Both the position numbers and the translations under genes were made by a program. The notes under the pieces were generated by a model that ran no database searches, was not told the DNA's origin, and worked only from the letters and a program-made list of their open reading frames with translations. Positions 15,898 through 25,213 of a DNA stretch of 64,000 nt are shown here, in pieces. The DNA comes from Nocardia shimofusensis NBRC 100134 (GTDB lineage: Bacteria > Actinomycetota > Actinomycetes > Mycobacteriales > Mycobacteriaceae). How positions within the stretch are numbered: position 1 is the first letter of the stretch; each line of letters begins with the position of its first letter. The stretch is from assembly GCF_001613125.1 (NCBI RefSeq), contig NZ_BDBT01000014.1, forward strand, positions 1 through 64,000, in the 5' to 3' direction.

Positions 15898-17484
15898 CTA
15901 GCTCGCGGATCGCAGGAGGCGAGCCGCCTGCTCCCCGATGAAGACGCTCGGCGCGTGGGTGTGCCCGCGCACCAGCAGCGGCATCACCGAGGCGTCGGCC
16001 ACGCGCAGGTTCTGCACGCCACGCACCCGCAGGTCCGGATCGACCACGCTGACCGCGTCGGTGCCCATCCGGCAGGTTCCGATCGGGTGGTAGAGGGTGT
16101 GGGCGTAGTCGGTGAGCGTGTGCTCGAGGATCGCCTCGAGGTCGGCCGGTGCGTTCGGCGGGTAGATCAGGTCGCCGAGGATCGCTTTCATCGCGGGCGT
16201 GTCGGCGATCCTCGCGCAGGTGCGCAGACCGGACAGGATGGCCGCGCGGTCGACACCGCCGCTGTCGGACAGGTATCGCGGGTCGATGATCGGCTTGGCC
16301 AGCGGGTCGGACGACGCCAGGCCGATCCGGCCCCGGCTGTGCGGACGCAGCAGCACAGTGGCCAGGATGTTGCCGTGTTCGGCGGGCTCGATCAGGCCCT
16401 CGTTGTAGAACGGGGCGGGGGCGTAGACCAGCTCCAGATCGGGCTGTTCGAGCTCGGGCCTGCTCTTCACGAACCCGTAGGCCTCGCCGACATTGGAAGT
16501 GAGCATGCCGCGATGGCGCAACAGGTAGTTCACCAGCTCCAGCGGCTTCTCGGCGGCGAAGAGTGAATCCTCGCAGGAGTAGCCGATGCCGGCCACCAGG
16601 TGGTCCTGCAAATTCGCGCCCACCTCGGGGGCATGGTGGACGACCGGGATGCCCTGGCGCGCCAGTTCGTCCGAATCGCCGATACCGGACAGCATCAGCA
16701 GTTGCGGACTGTTGATCGCACCACCGCACAACACGACTTCGCGTCGGGCACGCAGCACGAAAGTCTCCGGACCACGGCGGTATTCGACGCCGATGGCCCT
16801 GGTGCCCTCGAACAGGACCTTGGTGACCTGCGATTCGCTGAGCACGGTCAGATTGCGGCGGCGCATCGCCGGCTTGAGATACCCGTCCGCGGTGCTCCAG
16901 CGTCTGCCGTTGTGCTGGGTGACCATGGTCTGGCTGAAACCGTTGGGCTGAGGGCGATTCGGCGGCTCGACGGAGAACCCCGCCTCCTGGACGGCGGTCA
17001 GGAAGGCCGCGGTCGACGAGCGTGGGCTGCGCTGGCGCTGGATGTGCAGCGGCCCGCCGGTGCCCTCGTCGGGAAACCGGGCATCCTGCACGTTCTCGAT
17101 GCGTCGGAACTGCTCGACGGCGGCGGCGAAACCCCACTGCTCGCCGGCCAGCAGCGCCCACTCGTCGTAGTCGGCGCGGAACCCGCGCACCCACATCATC
17201 GCGTTCATCGATGAGGAGCCGCCGAACATCCGTCCGCGTGGCCAGTAGATCTGTCGATTGCCGAGGTGGGGCTGGGGCTCGGTCAGATAATCCCAGTCCA
17301 GATCGGTGCGGAACAGTTTCGCGAACCCGGCCGGGATGTGGACGAACTTGTTCTTGTCCGCGGGCCCGGCCTCGAGGGCGACCACCTCCACGCCGGGGTC
17401 CTCGCTGAGCCGATCGGCGAGGACCGCGCCCGCGGATCCGGTTCCGACGACGATGTAGTCGGCGGTCATCTTGTCTGTGGCCAC
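15898..17484 (-). CDS. GMC-family oxidoreductase (choline/alcohol dehydrogenase-like)
   Basis: A 528-residue glucose-methanol-choline oxidoreductase. N-terminal FAD loop VVGTGSAGAVLADRL (12-26), E38 equivalent in VVALEAGP, GRMFGGSSSMNAMMWVRG (GMC signature 1), GAINSPQLLMLSGIG (GMC signature 2) and the C-terminal active-site part YHPIGTCRMG and VRGHTHAPSVFIGE. It oxidises a primary or secondary alcohol with FAD; the substrate is unknown. GTG at 17484 has GGAG at good spacing; ATG at 17469 is the alternative. The choD gene lies 104 bp upstream on the same strand, suggesting co-transcription. Confidence 0.9.
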   Translation of the reverse strand: MATDKMTADYIVVGTGSAGAVLADRLSEDPGVEVVALEAGPADKNKFVHIPAGFAKLFRTDLDWDYLTEPQPHLGNRQIYWPRGRMFGGSSSMNAMMWVRGFRADYDEWALLAGEQWGFAAAVEQFRRIENVQDARFPDEGTGGPLHIQRQRSPRSSTAAFLTAVQEAGFSVEPPNRPQPNGFSQTMVTQHNGRRWSTADGYLKPAMRRRNLTVLSESQVTKVLFEGTRAIGVEYRRGPETFVLRARREVVLCGGAINSPQLLMLSGIGDSDELARQGIPVVHHAPEVGANLQDHLVAGIGYSCEDSLFAAEKPLELVNYLLRHRGMLTSNVGEAYGFVKSRPELEQPDLELVYAPAPFYNEGLIEPAEHGNILATVLLRPHSRGRIGLASSDPLAKPIIDPRYLSDSGGVDRAAILSGLRTCARIADTPAMKAILGDLIYPPNAPADLEAILEHTLTDYAHTLYHPIGTCRMGTDAVSVVDPDLRVRGVQNLRVADASVMPLLVRGHTHAPSVFIGEQAARLLRSAS

Positions 17485-17587
17485 TCTCCCACTCCGATCT
17501 TCTGCATCGAGGCAAAGATACGAGGATGCGGGTTACCCCGGTGGGGTTTCGCCGCAGCCTGTCTTCCGGTCGAGCCGCGGTGCGTCC

Positions 17588-19321
17588 TCAGGCGGGCCTG
17601 GAGGCATCCTGTTCGGCGTGGTTCACCGGGAAGATCGGCAGAACCAATGCGGCGGGCGCGCTTTCGGGCACCACAGGCCGAGCCGGCGGGACCGGTGCGA
17701 TGCGACGGTACGGCTCGTCCTGCGGCGGGCGCTGGTCCAGCTCGCCCTTGTTCGGCCAGTAGGCGGCGGCGCGTTCGGCCTGGGCGGTGATGGTCAGCGA
17801 GGGATTCACGCCCAGGTTGGCCGAGACCGCCGAACCGTCGACGATGCTCATCGTCGGGTAGCCGTAGACGCGGTGGTAGGCGTCGATGACACCGTGCTCG
17901 GCGTCGGCGCCGATGGCCGCGCCGCCCAGGAAGTGCGCTGTGAGCGGGATGTTGAAGATCTCGCCCCAGCTGCCGCCCGCGATGCCGCCGATCTCCTCGG
18001 CGACTTTGCGGGTCACCTGGTTGCCGACCGGGATCCAGGTCGGATTCGGCTCTCCGTGCCCCTGCTTGGAGGTCAGCCGGCGTCCGAACAGACCACGCTT
18101 GGTGTAGGTGGTGATGGAGTTGTCGAGGTTCTGCATCACCAGCGAGATGATGGTGCGCTCGCTCCAGTTCTTGGTGCTCAGGAAGCTGAGGGTGTCCATC
18201 GGCTTGCGCAGCACCAGCAGCACGAACTTCAGCCAGCGCGGCAGCTTGCCGCCGCCGTCGACCATCAGGGTCTGCAGCAGGGCCATGAAGTTGGAGCCCT
18301 TGCCGTAGCGCACCGGTTCGATGTGGGTGTCGGGGGTGGGGTGGATCGAGGAGGTGATCGCGACGCCCTGGGTGAAGTCCTGACCGGGCTTCAGCTTCTT
18401 GGTCGCCGCGCCCACGATCGCCTCGGAATTGGTGCGGGTGAGCACACCGAGACGGTTCGAGAGCTTGGGTAGCACCCCCTTGTCGCGCATCTTGAACAGC
18501 AGTTGCTGGGTGCCGCGGGTGCCCGCGGCCATGACCACGTGGCGCGCGGTGTAGCTCTTCGGCTGCGTGCCGATGATCTTGCCGGTGCGCTTGGTCTCGA
18601 CGGTCCAGGTGCCGTCCGGCTGTGGGAGCACCGCGGTGGCCGTCGTCATCGGCAGGACCTGCGCGCCCGCCTGCTCGGCGAGGTAGAGGTAGTTCTTGAC
18701 CAGGGTGTTCTTGGCGCCGTACTTGCAGCCGACCATGCAGTCGCCGCATTCGATGCAGCCGGTGCGCTCGGGGCCGGCGCCGCCGAAGTAGGGGTCGGGC
18801 GCGTTCTTGCCCGGCTCGCCGAAGAACACGCCGACCGGGGTCTGCACGAAGGTGTCGCCGCAGCCCATGTCGTCGGCGACCTTCTTGAAGATCACGTCGG
18901 CCTGGGTCATGTGCGGGTTCTGGACCACGCCGAGCATCTTCTTCGCCTGCTCGTAGTACGGGGTGAGCTCCTCGCGCCAATCGGTGATGTCGCGCCACTG
19001 CGCGTCGCGGAAGAACGGCTCCGGCGGCACGTAGAGGGTGTTGGCGTAGTTGAGCGAGCCGCCGCCGACGCCCGCGCCGCCGAGGATCAGGACGTCGCGC
19101 AGCAGGTGGATGCGCTGGATGCCGAAGCAGCCGAGTGCGGGCGCCCAGAGGAACTTGCGGATGTCCCAGCTGGTCTCGGGCAGTTCGTCGTCGGCGTAAC
19201 GCGCGCCCGCCTCGAGGACGCCGACCGTGTAGCCCTTCTCCACCAAGCGCAGCGCGGTGACGCTGCCACCGAATCCGGACCCGATGATGAGCACGTCGAA
19301 GTCGGTCTCTCGCTGGGACAT
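17588..19321 (-). CDS. choD: ChoD-type GMC oxidoreductase (cholesterol oxidase family)
   Basis: A 577-residue protein that strongly resembles mycobacterial ChoD: VLIIGSGFGGSVTALRLVEKGY (FAD loop GSGFGG 14-19), SWDIRKFLWAPALGCFGIQRIH, GAGVGGGSLNYANTLYVP, a cysteine cluster CIECGDCMVGC and the C-terminal NLGVNPSLTITAQAERAAAYWPNKGELDQRP. The cysteine cluster and length separate it from secreted Streptomyces cholesterol oxidases. Annotated as cholesterol oxidase in mycobacteria, though a role on sterols is debated for that branch. No signal peptide. Divergent from a MerR-type regulator, with a palindrome between. Confidence 0.92.
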   Translation of the reverse strand: MSQRETDFDVLIIGSGFGGSVTALRLVEKGYTVGVLEAGARYADDELPETSWDIRKFLWAPALGCFGIQRIHLLRDVLILGGAGVGGGSLNYANTLYVPPEPFFRDAQWRDITDWREELTPYYEQAKKMLGVVQNPHMTQADVIFKKVADDMGCGDTFVQTPVGVFFGEPGKNAPDPYFGGAGPERTGCIECGDCMVGCKYGAKNTLVKNYLYLAEQAGAQVLPMTTATAVLPQPDGTWTVETKRTGKIIGTQPKSYTARHVVMAAGTRGTQQLLFKMRDKGVLPKLSNRLGVLTRTNSEAIVGAATKKLKPGQDFTQGVAITSSIHPTPDTHIEPVRYGKGSNFMALLQTLMVDGGGKLPRWLKFVLLVLRKPMDTLSFLSTKNWSERTIISLVMQNLDNSITTYTKRGLFGRRLTSKQGHGEPNPTWIPVGNQVTRKVAEEIGGIAGGSWGEIFNIPLTAHFLGGAAIGADAEHGVIDAYHRVYGYPTMSIVDGSAVSANLGVNPSLTITAQAERAAAYWPNKGELDQRPPQDEPYRRIAPVPPARPVVPESAPAALVLPIFPVNHAEQDASRPA

Positions 19322-19351
19322 GGGCTCTCCTCGGTCGGTCGACAGTGACGC

Positions 19352-19366
19352 GCGTTACGCTAACGC
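19352..19366. promoter_or_regulatory. Palindrome GCGTTA-CGC-TAACGC between choD and MerR
   Basis: Perfect 6-bp arms with a 3-bp spacer, 31 bp upstream of choD and 52 bp upstream of the MerR-type gene. A wider GACAGT/ACTGTC pair (about 19341 and 19377) flanks it. Likely regulator site for the divergent pair; inferred. Confidence 0.55.
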
Positions 19367-19417
19367 CGACAGCTGTGACTGTCAACGAAAGCTCGTCGCA
19401 GCCTCTATGCTGACCAC

Positions 19418-20101
19418 GTGTCCCGCTACAACCGCTCGCAGCTCGCCGACCTCAGCGGTGTTCCGGCGCGGACGATCCGCTACTACCACTCCCTCGGCGT
19501 GCTCCCCAGACCCGCTCGCGCGGGCAAGGAAGTCGTCTACGGCGACGAGCATCTGACCCGGTTGCGCGAGATCGCCGAGATGCAGACGCGTGGTCTGCGG
19601 CTGGGGGCGATCCGCGAGGTGTTCGACGCCCAGAGTCAGCAGGGCGCCCCGGCCGACTGGCGCGCGGTGCTCGATCCCCGCTATCCGGGCGCGAGCGAGC
19701 AGTCGGTGGTGCTCGACGACGAGCAGCTCACCGGGCTGCTCGGTGATCGCCGCGCCGAGATTCTCGACGAACTCGTCGCCGCCCAGTACATCGTCCCTTG
19801 TGAGGCGGGCTGGCGCATTCCCGATCAGCCCATGCTCAAGGGCGCTCTCGTTCTCTACGACCTCGGCACCGACATCTCCCTGAGCGGCGCGCTGCGCAAA
19901 CTCATCCGGGCTCGGCTCGCCGACCTCGCCGACGAGATCGTCGCGACCTTTCGTGACGCCCTGCCCACCGGTTACGGGGGAGAGGGGATCGGCGTCGACC
20001 ACCACCGGTTCCGTGAACGCTTCCGCGCCGCGGCCCGGGAAGTCGCGGGCGCGACCCTGGCCGACGAGATCGACCGCGCAGTCCGCGAATCCGAAGCCTG
20101 A
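19418..20101 (+). CDS. MerR-type HTH regulator
   Basis: A 227-residue protein with an N-terminal winged MerR helix-turn-helix: YNRSQLADLSGVPARTIRYY, then HSLGVLPRPARAGKEVVYGDEHLTRL and an LREIAEMQTRGLRLGAIREVF helix. The remaining 150 residues form an effector or dimerisation part with no metal-binding cysteine pattern, so it is not a metal sensor of the classic kind. GTG start. Divergent from choD, which it probably controls. A 9-bp-stem terminator follows at 20150-20185. Confidence 0.82.
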   Translation: MSRYNRSQLADLSGVPARTIRYYHSLGVLPRPARAGKEVVYGDEHLTRLREIAEMQTRGLRLGAIREVFDAQSQQGAPADWRAVLDPRYPGASEQSVVLDDEQLTGLLGDRRAEILDELVAAQYIVPCEAGWRIPDQPMLKGALVLYDLGTDISLSGALRKLIRARLADLADEIVATFRDALPTGYGGEGIGVDHHRFRERFRAAAREVAGATLADEIDRAVRESEA

Positions 20102-20149
20102 TCCGAACCTCCGTCCGCCGCGACCGGTCGAGCCCCGATTTGTGGCCGC

Positions 20150-20185
20150 CGCCCGGTCGCGCATCAGGTCGTGACCGGGCGTTTT
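20150..20185 (+). terminator. Intrinsic terminator after the MerR-type gene
   Basis: CGCCCGGTC pairs with GACCGGGCG across a 14-nt loop, followed directly by TTTT (20182-20185). It lies 49 bp after the stop. Confidence 0.7.
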
Positions 20186-20281
20186 CGAGAGATTGCGGGA
20201 CAGAGTCAGGCCTCCTGAGTGTCGATACGGCCGCGGCTCTGCGCTCGCAGAGGCGCGGCCCGATCGGTCGAGGCTATTGTG

Positions 20282-20298
20282 TGGGACCGTCGGTCCCA
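20282..20298. promoter_or_regulatory. Operator candidate TGGGACCGTCGGTCCCA
   Basis: Perfect palindrome with 8-bp arms around a single central T, 76 bp upstream of the AurF-like gene, with an AT-rich ATATATCC just after it. Typical TetR-type half-site spacing. The TetR gene immediately downstream of the AurF-like gene is a candidate ligand-responsive repressor. Confidence 0.6.
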
Positions 20299-20374
20299 TA
20301 TATCCTGAAGCGCACCACGCGCCCAGCGTGCGCACAGCCGGTGTCGCATCGCCGGCGGGAACGAGGAGGCATCG

Positions 20375-21364
20375 ATGACGCTGTCCGAATCGGCGAGCAC
20401 AGGATTGTTCGACCAGGCATACCGGGAAGCGCTGGCGACGCTCTCGGACGGGTCGGTGCATCGCAAATTCGACCCTTATCTCGATATCGATTGGGATGCA
20501 CCGGAATTCGTGATCGACCCGGACGATCCGAGGTGGGTTCTCTCGCCGGAGCACGATCCGCTCGGCGCGACCAGGTGGTATCGCGAACTCCCGATCCACC
20601 GGCAGATCGAGATAGGGCGGTGGCGCACCGCCAACGCGATCAAGGTCGGCGCGGCCTTCGAGAGCGTGCTGATCCGCGGCGTGATGCAGTACATCATGAA
20701 GCTGCCGAACGGCTCGCCGGAGTTCCGCTACTGCTTGCACGAGATGACCGAAGAGTGCAACCACATCCAGATGTTCCAGGAGCTGGTCAACCGCATCGGC
20801 GTGGATGTGCCGGGCATGCGGCCGATCTTCCGCGCGCTCTCGCCTTTCATCGGCGTCGCGGGTGGATTCGCCCCGGCCATCCTGTTCATCGGGATCCTCG
20901 GCGGTGAGGAACCGATCGACCACTACCAGAAGGCTCTGCTGCGCGACGGCGCGAACATTCCGCCCGCGGTCCGGCGCACGATGCAGATCCACATCGCCGA
21001 GGAAGCGCGCCACATCAGCTTCGCCAACAAGTTCCTCGAGGCGCACCTGGCGCACATGTCCCCGGCGGGCCGGGCGGCGGCCGCGGTCGCTTTCCCGGTG
21101 GTGATGCGCTGGCTGGCCGGCGAGATCATGGTGCCGCCGCGGTCGTTCGCGAAGGAGTTCGGCATCCCGCGCGAAGTGTTCGCCGAGGCGTTCTGGCGGG
21201 CGCCGCACTCCCGGCGGATCCTGTCCGGCTACTTCGGGGATGTGCGCAGACTGGCCGCCGACCTCGGACTGATGACGCCGGTCAGCGCGAAGCTGTGGGC
21301 ACTGCTGCACGTCGACGGTGAGCCGTCGCGGCACCGAGGGGAGCCCGTCCGGCGGATCGCGTGA
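20375..21364 (+). CDS. AurF-like diiron oxygenase
   Basis: A 329-residue helical protein of the p-aminobenzoate N-oxygenase (AurF) family. Candidate iron ligands are spread as expected: E96 in AFESVLIRG, the EECNH run (126-130), H206 in QIHIAEE, and EARH ending at H213. AurF-type enzymes activate O2 at a diiron centre for N-oxygenation or hydroxylation; the substrate here is unknown. Strong GAGGAGG upstream of the ATG and a 17-bp palindromic operator in the promoter. It converges on a TetR gene 15 bp downstream. Confidence 0.85.
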   Translation: MTLSESASTGLFDQAYREALATLSDGSVHRKFDPYLDIDWDAPEFVIDPDDPRWVLSPEHDPLGATRWYRELPIHRQIEIGRWRTANAIKVGAAFESVLIRGVMQYIMKLPNGSPEFRYCLHEMTEECNHIQMFQELVNRIGVDVPGMRPIFRALSPFIGVAGGFAPAILFIGILGGEEPIDHYQKALLRDGANIPPAVRRTMQIHIAEEARHISFANKFLEAHLAHMSPAGRAAAAVAFPVVMRWLAGEIMVPPRSFAKEFGIPREVFAEAFWRAPHSRRILSGYFGDVRRLAADLGLMTPVSAKLWALLHVDGEPSRHRGEPVRRIA

Positions 21365-21379
21365 CCGGCTCGGCGAGGC

Positions 21380-22111
21380 TCAGTGGGGCGCGCGGACGGT
21401 GGAGAGGCGGGTGAGCACGGCGAGCAGCGGCTCGTTCGGATCGAGGTCGAGGCCCTGTGCGCGACCGACCCCGTCGAGCACGCTCCACGCGTAACCCGCG
21501 AGCTCGCCGATCAGTCGCTCCCTGCTCAGCGTGCGTTCCCGGCTGCGCACCCAGCGAGTCACGGTCGCCTCGGTCATCGACACGATCGCGAAGGTCATCG
21601 TGTCGACCACCGGCTCGTCCACGACGCCGACCACCCCGGCCAGCTCCGATACCAGCGCGCGGGTGTCGGCCGCGATCCGGTCCTTCAGGCTGCTGATGCC
21701 GTCCACGTCCTCGGGAGCGCCGTCGACCGGCCCGCGACGAAGGAACTCGTAGAGTCCGGCGTGCTGGTCGATCCAGTCCACCACCACGGCGATGGTGCGA
21801 TGCAGGATCTCGTTGATGGAGCCGGTCGAGACGTCCAGCGCCGCGGCCAGGGCGTCGGCGAACTGGTCGGCGATGGCGGTCCTGGTCCGCCGGTCCAGCT
21901 CGTCGCGTCCGGAGAACTGCCGGTAGACCACCGATTTCGCGAGCCCGGCCCGTTCGGTGATCCGCTGCATCGGCACCTCGGCGCCGGGTGGGGTCTCTTC
22001 GATCAATTCGACGAGCGCGGCGACGATCCGCTCACGCCTGCCCTCGTTGTGCGGCTGCCAGCGCGCCCGTCTGCCCCCGGGAGGTGGGTCCGGTGGCAGG
22101 AGGGTCGGCAC
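21380..22111 (-). CDS. TetR family transcriptional regulator
   Basis: A 243-residue regulator: a basic proline-rich N-terminus, then the HTH (VPMQRITERAGLAKSVVYRQFSGRDEL, about residues 46-71) and a helical C-terminal domain of the type with a WVRSRERTLSRERLI segment. GTG start; the ribosome-binding site is weak. Tail-to-tail with the AurF-like gene and head-to-head with the PucR-type gene, so either neighbour could be its target. Confidence 0.82.
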   Translation of the reverse strand: MPTLLPPDPPPGGRRARWQPHNEGRRERIVAALVELIEETPPGAEVPMQRITERAGLAKSVVYRQFSGRDELDRRTRTAIADQFADALAAALDVSTGSINEILHRTIAVVVDWIDQHAGLYEFLRRGPVDGAPEDVDGISSLKDRIAADTRALVSELAGVVGVVDEPVVDTMTFAIVSMTEATVTRWVRSRERTLSRERLIGELAGYAWSVLDGVGRAQGLDLDPNEPLLAVLTRLSTVRAPH

Positions 22112-22268
22112 GCACCGAGTCTAGAACAGAGCTGACACGACCTGGACTCGATCACAAGGGGGAGTGGGGGAGTTCGTCGGGTATCACAAACACTGTCGGT
22201 ACCCGGCCGATGCGCGCGCGAGGGCCGTTAGGTTGAATCGCTGCGATACTCGGGCGGAAGGAATCTCC

Positions 22269-23546
22269 ATGACCCCACCACCCACTGCCGATCCGGATCT
22301 GATCGTCTCCGGCAGGCCCGCGTCCACACATCTGAGGGATGTTCGCACGATTTCGCGCCGGATGGTCGGTCACTTCGTCGAGAATGTCGCGCCTTGCGGG
22401 ACTCTGCCCGGCGAAGCGCTCAGCGGTGACGTGACAGCGGTGACCAGGGTTTGCCTGCAACTGGCGATGCGGATGCTCGACGGCGACGAAATCGGCGAGG
22501 ACATCGAGAGCGTGGCCGGCGCCGCGGCGGGCTGGGCGCGCGAGGGCATCCCGATCGACACCATCCAGCACGCGATCCACGAGGGCTTCAAGCTCAGCTT
22601 CGAGGTGATCCAATCGCAGGCCAGCGCACAGGATTACCAGAGCCTGGTGAACGTGGCGCGCCGGTTCATGGAAATCCTGGACACCATCACCGCGGCCGTC
22701 TCCGCGGCCTATGTGCGCGAACTGCGCGCGGTGGTCAGCGAGCACCACACGGCCGCGCACACCCTCACTTCGGCGTTGCTCGCGGGCAACAGCACCTCGA
22801 CGATGGTGCGCGAGTGCGGCATTCCGCTGTCGGAGGAATATCACGTGCTGGCGTTGGCGATTCCGCCGCACCGTGACGAACACAATCCGGCGCTGGACGC
22901 GGGGGTCGTGGCCAGGCGCAAGTTGCGCAGGTTGCAGGCCGAACTCGCGACCAGGTGCGGCGAGACCGCGCTGTCGTTGCTGAGCGTGGACGGCGGCACC
23001 GTTCTGATTCCGGTCCCCACCTGCGCGGACGAGGACCTCGACGAACTCGTCGCCGGATTGTCGGCGGCGGCGCAGGTGCCGGTGCGCGCGACTGTCGTCT
23101 CGGCTGCGCCCGCCGGGATTCCGCAAGCCGCCGATCAGGCGCACGAACTACTGGACATGGTGCATCGGATGCACTGCGAATCCGGTCTGTACCGGTTCAC
23201 CGACCTGGCGCTGGAGTACCAGCTCACCCGCCCCGGCCCGGCGCTGGAATTCCTCGGCTCACTGCTCGATCCGCTCGAGGACTACCCGGAGTTGCTGGAG
23301 ACACTGCGCGTGCACATCGCGACCAATCTCAACCGGCAACGCACCGCGCGGCTGCTGCATGTGCACACCAACACCGTCGACTACCGGCTCAGACGGATCG
23401 GTCAGCTCATCGCCTTCGACCCGACCAAGCCGGCCGGCCTCTGGTACCTGCGGTCGGCGCTGGTCGCCCGCACACATCACGTCGACGAACGCCCCGCGGC
23501 GCACGACTTCCCCGAATCCACCGTGCGCCTCGGCAAGCGCGCCTGA
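22269..23546 (+). CDS. PucR/CdaR-type transcriptional regulator
   Basis: A 425-residue regulator. The N half (about 1-180) is a helical sensory part (HAIHEGFKLSFEVIQ); the middle is a GGDEF-like CdaR segment; the C-terminus has the PucR HTH: LLETLRVHIATNLNRQRTARLL followed by HVHTNTVDYRLRRIGQL. The GGAAGGA before ATG 22269 supports this start over one 105 bp upstream. Neighbours are a divergent TetR gene and a convergent secreted beta-glucosidase. Its ligand and targets are unknown. Confidence 0.87.
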   Translation: MTPPPTADPDLIVSGRPASTHLRDVRTISRRMVGHFVENVAPCGTLPGEALSGDVTAVTRVCLQLAMRMLDGDEIGEDIESVAGAAAGWAREGIPIDTIQHAIHEGFKLSFEVIQSQASAQDYQSLVNVARRFMEILDTITAAVSAAYVRELRAVVSEHHTAAHTLTSALLAGNSTSTMVRECGIPLSEEYHVLALAIPPHRDEHNPALDAGVVARRKLRRLQAELATRCGETALSLLSVDGGTVLIPVPTCADEDLDELVAGLSAAAQVPVRATVVSAAPAGIPQAADQAHELLDMVHRMHCESGLYRFTDLALEYQLTRPGPALEFLGSLLDPLEDYPELLETLRVHIATNLNRQRTARLLHVHTNTVDYRLRRIGQLIAFDPTKPAGLWYLRSALVARTHHVDERPAAHDFPESTVRLGKRA

Positions 23547-23561
23547 CCCGCGCCGGTCACC

Positions 23562-24881
23562 TCATCGAGGGACGCCGACCGGTTCCAGACAGCTGGCGAC
23601 ACCGTCGACCAGCGAGCACAGACGCGGGTCGCGGGTGGGCCGGTAGTCCGCGGGCACGCCGCCGGCCCGGGTGATCTCGCGGTAGGCCGCCACGGCATCG
23701 GTCGGCTTGCGGGTGAGCGTCGGGTCGGTGTGCACATCGACCGTGTAGAGGCCGAATCGCGCGCGGTAGGAACCCCATTCGAAGTTGTCGGTGAGGGTCC
23801 AGTAGTTGTAACCCATCACATTCATGCCGTCGGCTTCGGCGCGTTGCAGCCAGTAGACGGTGTCGCGCAGATGATCGGCGCGGCTGTAGCCGTCGGCGCG
23901 CGGCTGCCCGTTGTCGGTCGGCATCCCGTTCTCCACGATGTAGAGCGGCTTGCCGGGGAAGGCGCGGGCGTAGTGACGCAGGGCGTAGTAGATGCCCTCC
24001 GCGTGCAGCGGGTTCTTCCAGAGTTCGGCGATGCTCCACTCGCCGGCCAGCGCGTCGGGTGAGACGCCGTAGTAGTAGTCGATCCCGATGTAGTCGAGCT
24101 TGGCGCCGATCTTGTCCAGCAGCGGCTTGTTGAGCAGATCTTCGACGGCGGGGATGTAGGGGACATTGCTCGTGACCATCGCGCCGGGCTGCACGGCGTG
24201 GATGTGGTCGTAGATCGCGTTGTGCGCCTGCGCGATCCGGTCGTGCATGGTGGGCGCGTCGCCTGCCGCGAGACCGCCGTAGGTCACCTCTCTGACCTGG
24301 TAGACCATCGGCTCGTTGAACGTCACCCACAGCGGGTCGGCCTGCGCGTAGCGGTCGACCACCCGGCGCGCGTTGGCCACCCAGGCCTCGACCATCCCCG
24401 GATCGCCCCAGCCGCCGCGATCGGCCTGCCAGCCCGGATACACCCAGTGGTCCAGCGTGATCATCGGCCGCATGCCCGCGGCCCGGATCGCCGCGATCAC
24501 ATCGTCGTAGAACCGGAACCCCTGCTCGTCCCACGCGCCCGGCGCGGGCTGTACCCGAGCCCATTCGACGCCGATGCGATACACCTTCACCCCGAGCCCG
24601 GCCGCGAGCGCGATGTCGGAGCGATACCTGCCGTGGAAATCGACGGAGTTCAGATAGGGATCCTCGGTCCTGCCCTGGGCGACGTAACGCGACCAGTTGC
24701 TGTCGGGCGCGTCGCCCTCGGATTGGAACCCGGAAGACGCGACGCCCCAGAGGAAGTCCGCACTCATGGGTGCGACCGCGTCCGGGGCGGGGAGGCTGTT
24801 CGCGGCCCCCGGATTCCCGGCGACGAGAAGGGCCAACGCGGTGGTGAGGCCGACGAGAGTCAGCCGGCGTCGAGAATGCAT
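23562..24881 (-). CDS. Secreted GH1 beta-glucosidase
   Basis: A 439-residue glycoside hydrolase family 1 enzyme with an N-terminal signal peptide (MHSRRRLTLVG, hydrophobic core to about 22, likely cut after an Ala near residue 27). Retaining catalytic residues are visible: acid/base E190 in TFNEP and nucleophile E317 in IVENG. FLWGVASSGFQSEG is the GH1 N-terminal signature. It hydrolyses beta-linked disaccharides or glycosides outside the cytoplasm. CAGGAG precedes the ATG at 24881; the in-frame extension upstream has no support. Palindromes at 24991-25009 may be a LacI-type operator. Confidence 0.9.
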   Translation of the reverse strand: MHSRRRLTLVGLTTALALLVAGNPGAANSLPAPDAVAPMSADFLWGVASSGFQSEGDAPDSNWSRYVAQGRTEDPYLNSVDFHGRYRSDIALAAGLGVKVYRIGVEWARVQPAPGAWDEQGFRFYDDVIAAIRAAGMRPMITLDHWVYPGWQADRGGWGDPGMVEAWVANARRVVDRYAQADPLWVTFNEPMVYQVREVTYGGLAAGDAPTMHDRIAQAHNAIYDHIHAVQPGAMVTSNVPYIPAVEDLLNKPLLDKIGAKLDYIGIDYYYGVSPDALAGEWSIAELWKNPLHAEGIYYALRHYARAFPGKPLYIVENGMPTDNGQPRADGYSRADHLRDTVYWLQRAEADGMNVMGYNYWTLTDNFEWGSYRARFGLYTVDVHTDPTLTRKPTDAVAAYREITRAGGVPADYRPTRDPRLCSLVDGVASCLEPVGVPR

Positions 24882-25213
24882 CGTGCTCCTGTTCCGGCGT
24901 GGGGGAGTGCGGCGAATGGCCTCGGGCTCCGGTGCCGGTGGGGTAGTGGGTTCACTGTAGGGGAGTATTCCGCTCGGGAGAGTGCGGCGAGAACCGGTTC
25001 CGGAATTCCATTGACGGCCAATCGATTTCGGCTCAACCGGAACGCCTGATGCTCGAAGAAAGGATCTACCGAATCTACATCTCGATACGTAGATATGCGC
25101 ATCTAAACATGTTTTTTCCCCATCACCAATAACGCCCGACCACCGACAACACTCACCAAAAAAGCAGCAAGGACGGCAGGCGGTGCGGATATCGACGACG
25201 GCACCGAGATTGT
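24882..25213. other. Intergenic region upstream of the beta-glucosidase
   Basis: About 330 bp without a gene, between the beta-glucosidase start and the 3' end of the EEP-family gene. It holds GAACCGGTTC, GGAATTCC, an ATCTAC-N10-GTAGAT inverted repeat (25073-25094) in an AT-richer stretch, and a short T-run. Promoter elements for the beta-glucosidase are expected here. Confidence 0.5.
24991..25009. promoter_or_regulatory. Tandem palindromes GAACCGGTTC and GGAATTCC
   Basis: Two perfect short palindromes separated by one base, 110 bp upstream of the beta-glucosidase. Sugar-responsive LacI-type repressors bind sites of this general form; no LacI gene is nearby, so assignment is tentative. Confidence 0.35.
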
